From Monilinia fructicola (Eukaryota > Ascomycota > Leotiomycetes > Helotiales > Sclerotiniaceae): DNA of 64,000 nucleotides. The notes below the pieces were generated by a model. It was not told the origin of the DNA, did not search any database, and worked only from the letters and a program-made list of their open reading frames with translations. The stretch covers positions 3,883,501-3,947,500 of the forward strand of contig VICG01000001.1 in assembly GCA_008692225.1 (NCBI GenBank), given 5' to 3'. Positions 11,124 to 22,474 of this stretch are shown piece after piece; the first letter of the stretch is position 1, and every line of letters begins with the position of its first letter. The position numbers and the translations under genes were made by a program.

Positions 11124-12170
11124 ATGGCCTCATCAAAAAATGACATCGCCTCTCCCGAGCCCTATATCACTCCCGAGGAAATATACAGCGGATCCAATTT
11201 CCATATCAATGGCAACCCTAGCCCAAACTCTTCCTTTCCCTCTCCGCCTGTTCTTCTTCGGATAGCAACAGGAGGTGCCGGTCAATCAGGACTTATCCGC
11301 GCGCTAGCGAATGCTTTTATTGAGTCCGAAATGCATAGAACAAGTTGTCCACGATTCAGTATAGCATGGTTGTTATCGGATACATCGGCGAGCTTCAACT
11401 ATCTGGGAAGTAGGGCGGCGGATTGTAGTATCACCTATCACAAAGTTGCAGAAGAGATGGCGAGAAGGCAAGGAATTGCGGAGAGAAGGGAATATGCTTG
11501 GAGGGATCATTGGTTGCTTGTTGGTAGGTCACATGATGATGTTATGCAACTTCCCTTATGTATATTCTTCCTGTTTTGATGATTTTTTAGGGCCAAAAGA
11601 AAACCCTGCAGACCTTCCTCTGGATACAAACAACTCGACAATATATGACTTATTCTCCCAGCTATTCATGGCTTGTGTTGAGAATCCAAACATCAGATTC
11701 TTATCCCGATATGACAAGTCAGCTGCAAATATCAAAGAATCTTCTATTTGGACAACCATTGGTCAGACACCCTGGGCACATCCATATTCAAGTTGGTATC
11801 ATCGATATGTGGAGTTTCCATTCGCTGCTTTGAGGGCTGCATGTGCTTTGGGTGAGTATACAATCACGGATAAAGGGACATGGTTAAGCATTGAAGAGGA
11901 AATTAGAGAGAAGATGAGCATTTTTGTACGTTGGTCTTATCAACTTAAGAAGTGTTTGTCTAGCTAAGTGTCTCGCAGAAATCAAGCACAGATGATGCAG
12001 ACGATCCATTACTGAATCCTGCACACATCTTAGTTGGTACGAGAGGGAAAAATGTCGCCATGGCGCACAAATTTGCGGATTGGATAATACATAGAGATGG
12101 CGGACAAAAGGTTATTGAAGAATTTGAGGTCAATGGTGAGATATTGTATAGTGTTGCTCCAGGTATTTAG
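11124..12170 (+). CDS. Tungstate/molybdate-binding-like periplasmic-binding-fold protein
   Basis: Exons 11124-11523, 11591-11925 and 11979-12170 give 308 aa, with all phases closing. The sequence matches the fold of TupA/ModA-type solute-binding proteins (PBP-like family). It shows an N-terminal LLRIATGGAGQSGLIRALANAF ligand-loop region (shown here only in part: GGAGQSGL), then DHWLLVGPKENPADL, and a C-terminal AMAHKFADWIIHRDGGQKVI helix region (key part FADWI..DGGQKVI). Fungal genomes have proteins annotated as extracellular tungstate-binding. Here there is no N-terminal signal peptide: the protein starts MASSKNDIASPEP, which is polar. No ABC permease or ATPase lies nearby. The bacterial-type fold suggests an old transfer into fungi. 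The ligand is not shown by the sequence. Confidence 0.75.
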
Positions 12171-12652
12171 TAACATTAAATGATGTGATTGTGATTCAGA
12201 TTGCTCATGAATTGGGGCATCTGGAGGCACTACATTATTTGTTTGAATGGGAAAAAAGCAAGCTTTATGTATTACCAAGCTCTCATAGGTCAACTTCTAT
12301 GGAAAATACACCATCATATGTGCACCTGCCAGATATGCTGCATGAATCGAAGCTCTATTTCCTTGAGGGACGAAAAAGCAAACTGATGGTGGAATGGAAA
12401 GAATTTGTTATCACTCCACAAAGTCGAATCAGCCGAACTCCTCCTTTTCTTAGTATTCCAATCCTCCTGCAATCTCGCGACCATGGAGGCTTTTCAAGAA
12501 AATGCAAAGATACGTCGAGATTTCCAGCTCCTCTCCACTTTGGCAACTAACTGTATGAGGTATAAAAGGGAAACGACAGGTTCTAGTCCCTTCTGGATGT
12601 CAAGATTATCATCAAAAAGCCACTGCCTCCGAGAAGATCGTCTATTGGCACT

Positions 12653-13316
12653 TTGAATAGTTTTCCACTCAAAGCACAACAAGAAATATGTCACTATTCA
12701 GGTTTCAGAAGCTTAGTAATTAATGTTTGGAAAAGCGAGATATGCAAGCAAAGAAATTATCGAATCTCTTCCTGCATTCACACATATTACATATGCCTGC
12801 CACTTCTTGAAATACATTCCAAAACTAGGACTGCTTCATCTCCACTCGCCAGCAACTATAGCTTGCGTACTATAGTCAAATTCCTGCCACGTTTGTGGAA
12901 CATATGGGTCTTATTTCTTTCCCCTAACTGGTGGCCGATGCTGCTTTTTCTGCTTGACTACAGAATTAGAGTTTTCTCTTATTCGCAAAGCCCAGGTGTC
13001 GAGATGGTTCGGTCCCTCTTCCACAAGAGGTTTACCATCATTCTTTACCAAAAAGCCAAATGTCAAAGTATGGCGTCATGGTCGTCCAGAGATAGTCGAA
13101 TGTTTCAGCCTCCAAATGATTGTAGATAGATGCCGAAGTAGATATGGAACAAGTCAGCACTACGACCCTCTCCAGGGGACAGTCGAAGATAAAATCAGAA
13201 CTCAAGTTTTGGAAACCGGATCAAGATTCCGGCACCATCTGCGCAGCAACCTTTATCACTCCTATGCACAGCCTGGAAAACTTGATTTCTCTTCTTGTTG
13301 TGAAGGGCGCTGCTGA
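12653..13316 (+). pseudogene. Broken F-box protein gene
   Basis: The pieces resemble fungal F-box proteins. An F-box-like start (NSFPLKAQQEIC) lies in one frame near 12653. From 12725 another frame reads IIESLPAFTH, FLKYIPKLGLLHLHSP and then, after a stop, a Cys-rich SCHVCGTYGSYFFPLTG motif. That frame runs to the TGA at 13314-13316. The stop is TAG at 12873-12875 where related proteins would be expected to have Gln; CAG to TAG is a C-to-T change in CpA context. At least one frame change lies between about 12700 and 12745. The area 12171-12652 shows further coding-like but disrupted frames and may be the lost 5' part. No intron model repairs all lesions, so I call it a pseudogene. Confidence 0.6.
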
Positions 13317-13512
13317 ATAGGATGTAATGCAGATTATTGGATTGGCAGAAACGGTCTCAGGGTGGAAAAGCCGCAGAGCCAAAGTGGATGCAAGGCAAAG
13401 CACCCTCAATGAATCGATGAGGGCATCGGTTTATACTGTGGAAGAGATGTTAAAGCATTTGAAGACGTCTTGTACCAAAGCGGCAGGTACAAAGAAAGTT
13501 TTTGTTACTTGA

Positions 13513-15530
13513 ACGCTCTATAAAAAACAACAAACATCGTGTTGTGATTCATTCAGTCTTGGGATTTCTCATGAGTAGGTTAGATACTACGATATATCGA
13601 TGGATTCAGAACATATGATCACTTCAGGAGGTGACACTAATGCTAGGCCCTTCTTCTAACCTTTATTAAATATTTGCAAAAGTCATTTTGACCCAGTTTC
13701 GGCAAGTCCTACACCTACATTGACGCTTGTCGCCTCAGATTACCGTCTACTGTACTTTCATTCTCATCCGATCTCTCGCTTCGCCAAAACATCAACCTCA
13801 ACTTACCTGCCCACCTACCTCACTTAAAGAATCTACAACGTTCGACCACAAATTTTTCTTCCCTCCTGCGCAACCATACACAAAATTAATAAATTAAAAA
13901 TCAAAATCCAGTCGTCAAGATGGCAAAACCTTTCCGCACCATGAGGTGCGGCAGGAGAACCCTCTCTGAGATGAGGATTTTTTTCGAACCAGGCGACTTT
14001 ACCACTCCACCACCGGATCGCATTTGACCTGAACAAACATGCCTGTTTGTCTGCTTTTGCGCTCCCGATGAAAACTTTCAGCTTAACGCGGTATATATAG
14101 GACGCATAAGGCTTGCTTGATATTTAATACGATGGTAATGGGGATTTTGGAATGAGAATTGAGAATGGTAGGAAGATATGAGATTGACGAATCATTTGAT
14201 TTTCAGTGACCTCATTTATTTTCCTACAAGGGGCTTTTACCTATTTGGGGTTGTCGTTGAATCTGTGTCGTTATTGTGCTGTTGTAGTACGTTCTTTTCA
14301 TGATTGGGCTACTATCAAGACGATTGATTGAAGCATTAAGGAACCTTGGAAGTATCAACATTGTATCAATTAGGATATATCCTCAAGTCAACCACTTCTC
14401 CATCACAATATTGATAAATTTCTTGATTGTTATTATTATACTCAGAGTTTTTATAACTATTCCTAAAGAAAGCAAAACAGTTGTTCAATACCTTAGGTCA
14501 ACACCACCCAACTTCAACAACTGAAATGAAAACGCCATTCTGAACATATTTCGTTTATGGAGTTCTTTACCATAGAAGTCCTCTATATAAATAGCTTCTA
14601 TCCTCGCTAGAACCCATCCCCATCTTGGAGTTGTCCTCGAAGCTCCCGCTAAGCCCCAGCCTAGACGTGAGTTTGCGGTTTGTCGCAGGAGAACGGAGAT
14701 AGCCCAGTCAGACTGAGCAGTGTCTCGATTCTTTCAAAGTCCACCAAGCACTATCTATGCAGAGATCACGAAAGAATGCAAGGGTGAAACAGTCCGGATG
14801 CACATGGAGCACGAGTGTTGTACCCACCTCTCACAATCCCATGCCCCCTTCGCCAACGAACCCCCAAGCAACATGCACGTGGGATCTCGAGCGAGACTAG
14901 CGACCCAGAGAGCAGGCGCAGACGTACTCTTGCGAGTAAATCCCAGCCTCTGTTTGTCAAAGCACGACGCCGGCTAAATCGTGGTATTCGGAACTGGGGG
15001 GAGCTCCCTGGGATCAGGCGGTTAGACACTATATGTGTGCTGGAGGAAGAAGTATTTCAGGCGATGGAACCCCTCAGAATTGAGTATCGATGTATTCCCA
15101 TCATCGCAGGCACGAGCATATAATCGCAGCGACAATTGGTGTTTTGGATGAGATGGACGCAGTATAATACAAGTCAATAGAGGGGGGTTGGTAAAGAGCA
15201 GAGATTCAGGTTTAAGACTTGACCGAGAGCCTTTTGGGAAGGGGGGAGGTATCACACGAACCTACTTTTCCTGCTTGTATACATTCAAATTATAGCACAG
15301 AATCGTAATTGGTCGTCCAAAGGTCAGCCCTAGCATTAGTAAATCATAATAGCATGTCCTCAATGATGGGGCGGTCGTGCGTTGAACATGATACATCTGT
15401 ACCCTGACAAACAATCCAAAATTAAGTATTAAATTCTTTTCCTCCCTATTAGATTTAACTTCGAGAATAAAGTTGCCAGAATATCATTCCCATTCGTCTC
15501 TACTTCGCTCCAGTTTCATCCTATCATCAT
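13513..15530. other. 2-kb spacer, no confident gene
   Basis: There is no recognised protein family or structural RNA. Around 13760-13830 the plus strand is rich in C and T, like a fungal 5' leader. It precedes a short ORF with a good start context at 13920-14027, listed separately. The stretch 14600-15120 is less AT-rich than its surroundings, with several short open frames on both strands and nothing recognisable. Confidence 0.5.
13920..14027 (+). CDS. Short ORF (35 aa) with strong start context, function unknown
   Basis: The ATG at 13920 lies in CAAGATGGC, close to the fungal consensus, after a pyrimidine-rich leader and an A-rich stretch. It encodes 35 residues starting MAKPFRTMRCGRR and ending at TGA 14025-14027. 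The early part of the ORF contains a perfect 7-bp hairpin (CCGCACC, loop ATGA, GGTGCGG) at about 13935-13952. No family was recognised. It could be a small expressed peptide, the first exon of an unrecognised gene, or chance. Confidence 0.25.
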   Translation: MAKPFRTMRCGRRTLSEMRIFFEPGDFTTPPPDRI

Positions 15531-18500
15531 TTACATCAAACTGCTTCGCCCACCAACTTCTGTTCCCCCCTGTCCATTCGGCATATCTCCACTCCTTCCC
15601 ACTACAAACTCCTTATAAATTCCCTGCAATCTTCTCCTCTCATCCGCACTAATACTAGGTCGTGTACTCTCCAAGCTCTTCACTAAATGTTTCCAAAGAA
15701 TGGTAACTTCTTGTTGACTTTTCACTTCTTTCTGCTCTCCCCTCTCGTCACTCGAAACATCAATACCCTTTGCTCTTAATTTCTCTCTCTTCTTCGCCTT
15801 CTTAATCTCCTCCAACTTTGCAGTGATAGAAGCTTTTTCGGCAAGTTGTTTGGACCGATTATTGCCAGCCTTTGCTCGTGTTTCGACCTCCGCTCGATCT
15901 TCATCTTCACCATAGCGGAACTGCACAAAATTCCGAGTCCCGCTGGACGCTCCATTCGTTTTAACACCATTGCGTTTCCCACCGACCTCGACTTGTTCAT
16001 GATCCCCAAGTACGTCGTGAATGGCTTCAAGTTGCGCATTGGATATCAATGCTTGAAGATCTGCACCAGAGTAACCCTCAGTCCTACGAGCGATCTCATG
16101 GAGCCCTCCTTCAGGACTATCTCGAACTTCTTCGGATAATTTGAGCTTTTTGCCTAACGCTTTGAGTATATCAAAACGATCATACAAATCTGGGAGATCA
16201 CATATCAGAGACTTATCTAGACGACCAGGACGAAGCAATGCTGGATCAATTAAATCTGGCCTTGAAGTAGCTGCAAGTACATAGACTCCAGATAAGCCTT
16301 CGGCACCGTCCATTTGCGTCAACAATTGATTGACTACTCGATCGGTTACACCAGTGGAGTCATGACCACGCTTAGGGGCGATAGAATCGAACTCGTCGAA
16401 GAATAGTACACAAGGTCTAGCGGCTTCAGCTCGCTCAAAAAGGTCACGAACAGACTTCTCAGAGGCACCAATATATTTGTTGAGAATTTCAGGGCCTTTG
16501 ACACTAATGAAATTTAGACCGCACTCTCCTGCAACCGCGCTAGCAAGAAGAGTTTTGCCACAACCTGGGAACCCGTACAAGAGAAGCCCTGACCGTAATC
16601 GAAGTGGACACTGTGCAAAAATGGGCGCATAAGTAGTAGGATATTGTAAAGTCTCAAGTAGAATCTTTCGTGTCTCTTGTAATCCTCCGATCGAGTCAAA
16701 GGTTGTAGTGGAAGTTTGAAGTGTAACGTTTCGAAGCGACGCAGGTGTGAAACCTTTTAGGGCACTGTCAAAGTCTTCTCTGGTGAGTCGAATGGAACCA
16801 CTATCGGCGTTTTTCAGTGAGCTCGATACTGTCCGAATCATTGCCTCACTTCTGGCCCGTGCTACCAGAAGGACAAGATCTCCAGGCATGTAACCATCGC
16901 TTTCACCTGCTAAGTCTAAGAAATCAAGATCTTGGTCAATTATGTAGCCATCGCCTTCCAGTTTTCTTGGACTATCCGTGCTTGGACCATCCATCCAATC
17001 ACCATCATGATCTCGTTCGCTATTATTTGAGGTGCTTGGGCGGCTGCCAGATAGCACTGGCTGTTTGGTAACCTCCGAGACAGCATTTTGCCTCGCAACC
17101 ATTTCCATAACTCTCCTCCGCCCTTCCTTGTTTGGAGCTTTTAATGCAACAATTTCTCGCACGACATGACCGCCGATGACAACATTGTGAAGTGACTCTT
17201 TTGCTTGGGCGGTTGCGAGTAGAACGACACCACTATCTCGGACTAAGTATTCTCTGGCAATCGTAACCATCGCCTCACTAAGTTGCCGGCTTCGAGCATT
17301 GTCATTGCCAACTTCAAGCTCTGTCTCAGCAGGACACAACTTGTCAAGGTCATCCAATATCACGATGGACTTTCCACCAATCCTTGCACCCCATGAAGCA
17401 CCCATGAAAATTCGATTAAATGTTTCACGTATGGTTGAGACTCGTGCCTCATCAGTGACAAGTTTTCGACAGGAGAAATAAGTGGTGTGGAAGAAGCGAT
17501 CTTGCCGTAACCGGTGGGCTAACAACTGCGCCACTGATGTTTTACCCGCTCCTAATGCGCCGGTGAGCAATACGGATGACATATGTGAAAGATGTGATTG
17601 TATTTGTTCTATAAGATTATCGATACCCACAAGTACAGGAGGTTGTGCACCAATACCATCAATTGTATTTGTTGCAAGGGCGATGGGTCTTGGAATGGCG
17701 GCTTGAACCTCGAGATTGAATTTCCTTTCAGAACCGAGGAACCAATTGCAAAGTTGTTTTCCCGGCTCCTGCGGTGCTTGCTCCAGACGAAGCATTCCAC
17801 CTTCCCAACTTGACGGATATTCGGAATTTAATGGCTTGCCCAGTATTAAGCCATCAGTTAATGGGCCATCAAGAATGCCATTATTGGAACCATTTTTGCT
17901 ATAAATTTTCGTAATCAATTTCGCAGCTTCTTCACGTTCGGCTTTCGACTCTCCGCCGAATTTGAGCCCTTCGCTTGCCTTTCCTGTACTAGATGAGTAG
18001 GGGAATATCTTTATGTGCGGGATGCCAGATTTAGAAGATGGTGAAAAAGTTGGTTTCGAAGCTTGAAGTGGAGCCGGCTCAAGCCTTACTACACCCCCAG
18101 CCATGTTCTCGCAACCCATTGAGGCACAAAGTGAACTCGAGAGAGCCACATGATTACCATCTGGAGGATCATCCCATGCCATCAATCTAGCTACAACCTT
18201 TGATGCGGGTTTGCCAGCAACTCCAGTGGTTTCATTTTCTTGTTGCTGTCGTTGTGGGTCAATCGGTTCTTGCAAACTTTCAGGTTTAATGACTCTGACA
18301 CAGACCCAAGTAATTCCTTTCAAAGACTTGGAAAGAAGAAGATCTCCGTCAACCCAGACTTTCAATCCTCCATCATCAATATCTTTCTCCTCTTCAAACC
18401 ACTCCCCGCAGATTGCCCTATCAAGTCCTCTGAAATACATGGCTGGTTTCGATTCTTCACTTCTTCCACTCTTCCGGCGTACTGTGCTAGAAACGCTTCG

Positions 18501-19307
18501 CCCGCCAACACTCTTTCTTGAAGATACACTCCTATTCTCGCCCGAAGATCGTGGCGGTCTGGACCTTGTTTTCGGAGCCACAATAACCTCCGCATCCGGT
18601 GCTAGTTTTGAGAAAGCAACGTTCGAAGGCGGCGCAGGAAGGAGAGATGTTACAATAATATTCGCAGTCGAGGTTGGTGATAAATGTAACGTAAGAGGAT
18701 GAGGAGAGGCCGATGGCCCATTAGGGGTAGCAAAGCTTGGATTTGGTAATGCGCGAACTTGATTTATGAAATTGAGCTCGAGAAAAGTAGCATGCAATTC
18801 TATAATTTCCCAATCCTCGGGTGTTAAAGGTTCAATATTGATTGTGTGGGCGACAGGAGGATCAACATGTATGCTGGCTGTAACTTTTTGACCATCTGAT
18901 ATTCCCAGTGTTCGCGCAAAGGTTGCATCTATCTCCACAACCTGGACTTCTTGTTCTCTACCAGAACCTCTAGCTCCACTTATACCATCTCTTCCAACGA
19001 TTGGTGCTATCTTGCGCTTGCTCTGCATACCTGTCCATCCCACGAAGATGGACCGTTGGCTCGGAGCGCCATTGGTTTGATTTGGGCCCTGCGGAGGCGG
19101 AAGTCGGTAATTTAATTCTATAATTACATTTTGGGCAAGCTGGGAGATGTGAGCAATTGTTCATCATGTAAATTTGGGTTTGCAACCTACAGCATTGATG
19201 TTGACTAGTAATGAAGATAATGATGACGGTAAGTTAACCAAACAATTCTTTAGGTGAACTAATGATATTTCTGCAGATGTAGCGCGTCCTTTTAGATTTG
19301 AAGCCAT
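15531..19307 (-). CDS. pex1: PEX1, peroxisomal AAA-ATPase
   Basis: Pex1 forms a hexamer with Pex6 that extracts the import receptor Pex5 from the peroxisome membrane. Exon 1 is 19191-19307, starting MASNLKGRATSAEIS and ending LLVNINA. A 51-bp intron (19140-19190) follows and exon 2 runs to 15531. The total is 1241 aa, normal for the family. The N-terminal double-psi/Cdc48-like domain spans about 1-200 (VGWTGMQSKR; LTPEDWEIIELHA). D1 has Walker A GALGAGKTS near 565 and Walker B VILDDLDKL. The well-conserved D2 has Walker A GFPGCGKT near 894, Walker B LFFDEFDSIAPKRG near 950 and LLRPGRLDK in the second region of homology. The frame is intact over 3.7 kb. It is divergent from MCM7. Confidence 0.96.
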
Positions 19308-19805
19308 AATTAAAAGTATAATAGATGTAAATCAATAAAGAGAATGAATGACAAATAGACAGGAGGGACGAAGCTTCCAAGCAGTTGAAATCCGGCAAGC
19401 ATTTCGATTGACCGTCTTTAATAAGTTCACCTCGGTATTTGGCTGAGCGCCTTACCATATTTGCGCCACACTTCAAGAGCCACATATAGCCACACGCAGC
19501 CACACGCAGCCACATGCAGCCATAGACGCGAAAATTCGCGGATCTGTTGACAGGGGAATTGAGCTTTACTACAACGCGTGAATTTCAATTTAGAGATTGC
19601 GGTCCATGTTCCGAGTGCCTCAATTCAGCCTCATAAATCTTTGAATCTTTGCGCCGCCAGCCCCTCTACAACAACTCCTCCATTACCGCCTTCCAATCCT
19701 ACCTCTTCTCCTCAATCATATCGTTCTTTGGCAGAAGGCACTCTTTGCGCAAAGTTTCCTCCAGTTAATCAAAATTTTCAAGAGTAGCAAGGAGTTCTGC
19801 GCAAG
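19308..19805. promoter_or_regulatory. Bidirectional promoter between PEX1 and MCM7
   Basis: The 498-bp gap between the divergent starts holds both promoters. It contains tandem AGCCACA(C/T) repeats at about 19480-19520 and an ACGCG-containing stretch at 19571-19580 (CTACAACGCGTG). ACGCG resembles the MBF (MCB) element that drives G1/S genes, which would fit MCM7; this is inference. Confidence 0.5.
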
Positions 19806-22474
19806 ATGGCACTTCTTCAATATAAAACTCCTGTCAATTATGAAGCTCATCAGGGTAGGGCTTATTGGATTCTTGGGACTTTCTGCGATGCTGATACAAT
19901 TTTCCAGAGGCTTTCGAGGACTTTCTATCCACTTTCAAAACTTCTCCGACTGCAAACATTACCCATGCTCTCGGTGGCATGAACATTGATGAGGATGACT
20001 TCAGTGATGAATACGACATGATGGATGATGATGACGACCAGAACTCAAGGAGACAAACTAGGGCTCAGGCGAAAGTGCCCAAACTCAAATACCTAGAACT
20101 TCTGCAGAAAGTAGCAGATAGATACGAGGACGAAATCACAATTGAACTGGATGATTTAGCTAAAGTAGATTCGGCCACCTATCTGCCTATTTAACATAAC
20201 TGACGGTTACAGTATGATGACTTGCTGGATGAAGCTGGAACTCCTCTGAACTTGGTTGCCTCAATCGAAACCAACGCACAGCACTATTTGGATATTTTGT
20301 CCAAGGCGGTAGACGCAGTAATGCCACAACCCACAAGAGAGATCAAGTGAGCCAGCATGCAAATTTGCAGTAGAGCATCTGCTAATCGAGTTGTAGTTAC
20401 AAAGATGATGTGCTTGATGTTCTCATGTCCCAGCGAACAGCTCGAAACAACGCTTTGCGCCGTGCGGCCGCCGAGCAAAGTGACATAACAGTTGAACCGG
20501 AACTTTTCCCCGCCGAGCTTACTAGAAGATATACACTGAATTTCAAGCCACTGACCTTCGCTGGAGATAATTCAAAAAAGGCCTTAGCGGTGCGACAAGT
20601 CCGTGGCGAACATCTTGGTCATCTTATCACAGTTAGGGGTATCACTACAAGAGTTTCAGATGTTAAGCCGACTGTGGAAGTCAACGCATATACTTGTGAT
20701 AGATGTGGTTGCGAGATTTTCCAGCCCGTTGGATCCAAGACTTTCGGACCTTTGGTAGAATGTCCTTCTTCTGATTGTACTACTAATCAAACTAAAGGAC
20801 AACTTCATCACTCCACTCGAGCCTCAAAATTTCAGCCATTTCAAGAGGTTAAAATTCAGGAAATGGCCGAACAAGTTCCTGTTGGTCATATCCCTCGAAT
20901 GCTGACGGTTCTTTGCCACGGAGCTTTAGTTAGGCGTATCAATCCTGGAGACGTCGTTGATATTGCAGGAATTTTTTTACCTACCCCATATACTGGTTTC
21001 AAGGCCATTAGAGCTGGTCTTCTAACCGACACATACCTGGAGGCACAGCACGTTACTCAGCATAAGAAGGCTTACGAAGATTTGACAATTGATAGCCGAG
21101 TTTTCAGGCGAATTGAACAATACAGAGCCTCTGGTCACGTTTACGAATACCTTGCCAAGTCCATCGCGCCTGAGATTTACGGACACTTGGATGTGAAGAA
21201 GGCATTACTCTTGTTGTTGGTCGGTGGTGTTACTAAAGAAATGGGCGACGGAATGCGAATTAGAGGTGATATCAATATCTGTTTGATGGGTGACCCGGGT
21301 GTGGCCAAATCTCAATTGCTCAAGTACATTACTAAGGTGGCACCAAGAGGAGTTTATACTACCGGACGAGGAAGCAGTGGTGTTGGTCTCACAGCAGCTG
21401 TCATGAAGGATCCAGTGACAGATGAAATGATTTTGGAAGGTGGTGCATTAGTGCTTGCTGATAATGGTATCTGCTGCATTGATGAATTTGACAAGATGGA
21501 TGATACCGATCGGACTGCTATTCACGAAGTCATGGAACAACAGACCATTTCCATCTCTAAGGCTGGAATTTCCACGACACTGAATGCCAGAACCTCGATT
21601 TTGGCAGCTGCAAATCCTTTGTATGGACGATACAACCCTAGAATATCTCCAGTCGAGAATATCAATCTACCAGCCGCTTTACTCTCTCGTTTCGATGTAC
21701 TATTCCTGATCCTCGACACTCCTACCAGAGACAATGATGCCCTTCTTGCTCGTCATGTCACCTACGTTCATATGAACAACAAACATCCTGATACTGAAGG
21801 TGTTGTTTTCTCTCCTCAAGAAGTCCGTCAATACGTCGCCCAAGCTAGATCCTATCGCCCAACCGTTCCAACTAGTGTTTCCGAGTATATGGTCAAGGCC
21901 TACGTCAGAATGCGCGACCAACAATCTCGTGACGAGAAAAATAAGAAGCAATTCGCTCATACTTCTCCTCGTACTCTTCTCGGTGTCCTTCGTCTCTCAC
22001 AAGCTCTCGCTCGATTACGTTTCAGCGTAGAGGTTGTTCAGGATGATGTTGATGAAGCACTTAGACTTATCGAAGCATCCAAAGAGAGTTTGTATGCTGA
22101 TCAAGATGGATACAGAAAGGATTCAAGTCCAAGCAGTAGAATTTACAACATGGTTAGAGCATTGGCTGAAGCTGGCCAATGCAGACCGGAGGAGGCGGAC
22201 GATGACGACGATGAAGAGACTTTAGGTATGGAGTTGAGTATGAGGAAGGTCAAGGAGAGAGTTATTGCCAAGGGATTCACAGAGGATCAATGGCGAAATG
22301 CCGTATTAGAGTACACTGACCTTGATGTAAGTTTTCCTTTCTTGATTGTGTTCGTCAAACTTTTACTGACGATGTTATCAGATCTGGCAAACCGCTGGCA
22401 ATGGAACGAGATTGTTATTCGTCATGTCGGAAGCTGCGCATATGGCAAGGGATGAAGAATATGAAATGGAGTAA
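19806..22474 (+). CDS. mcm7: MCM7, replicative helicase subunit
   Basis: Mcm7 is one of six subunits of the MCM2-7 ring that unwinds DNA at replication forks. Five exons are placed: 19806-19854, 19908-20164, 20213-20346, 20397-22326 and 22382-22474, giving 820 aa. The N-terminus [16 protein letters not shown] is typical of fungal Mcm7. A C4 zinc ribbon (CDRCG ... CPSSDC) lies near 246-270. Walker A is GDPGVAKSQ near 445, Walker B CIDEFDKM near 507, and the arginine finger SRFDVLFL near 577. The last exon restores [15 protein letters not shown], the winged-helix C-terminus. The Asp-rich insert near 65-75 is usual. The frame is intact. Confidence 0.96.

Noticed and set aside
18211..18702. 163-codon plus-strand frame
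   Set aside because: It is antisense to PEX1 coding sequence.
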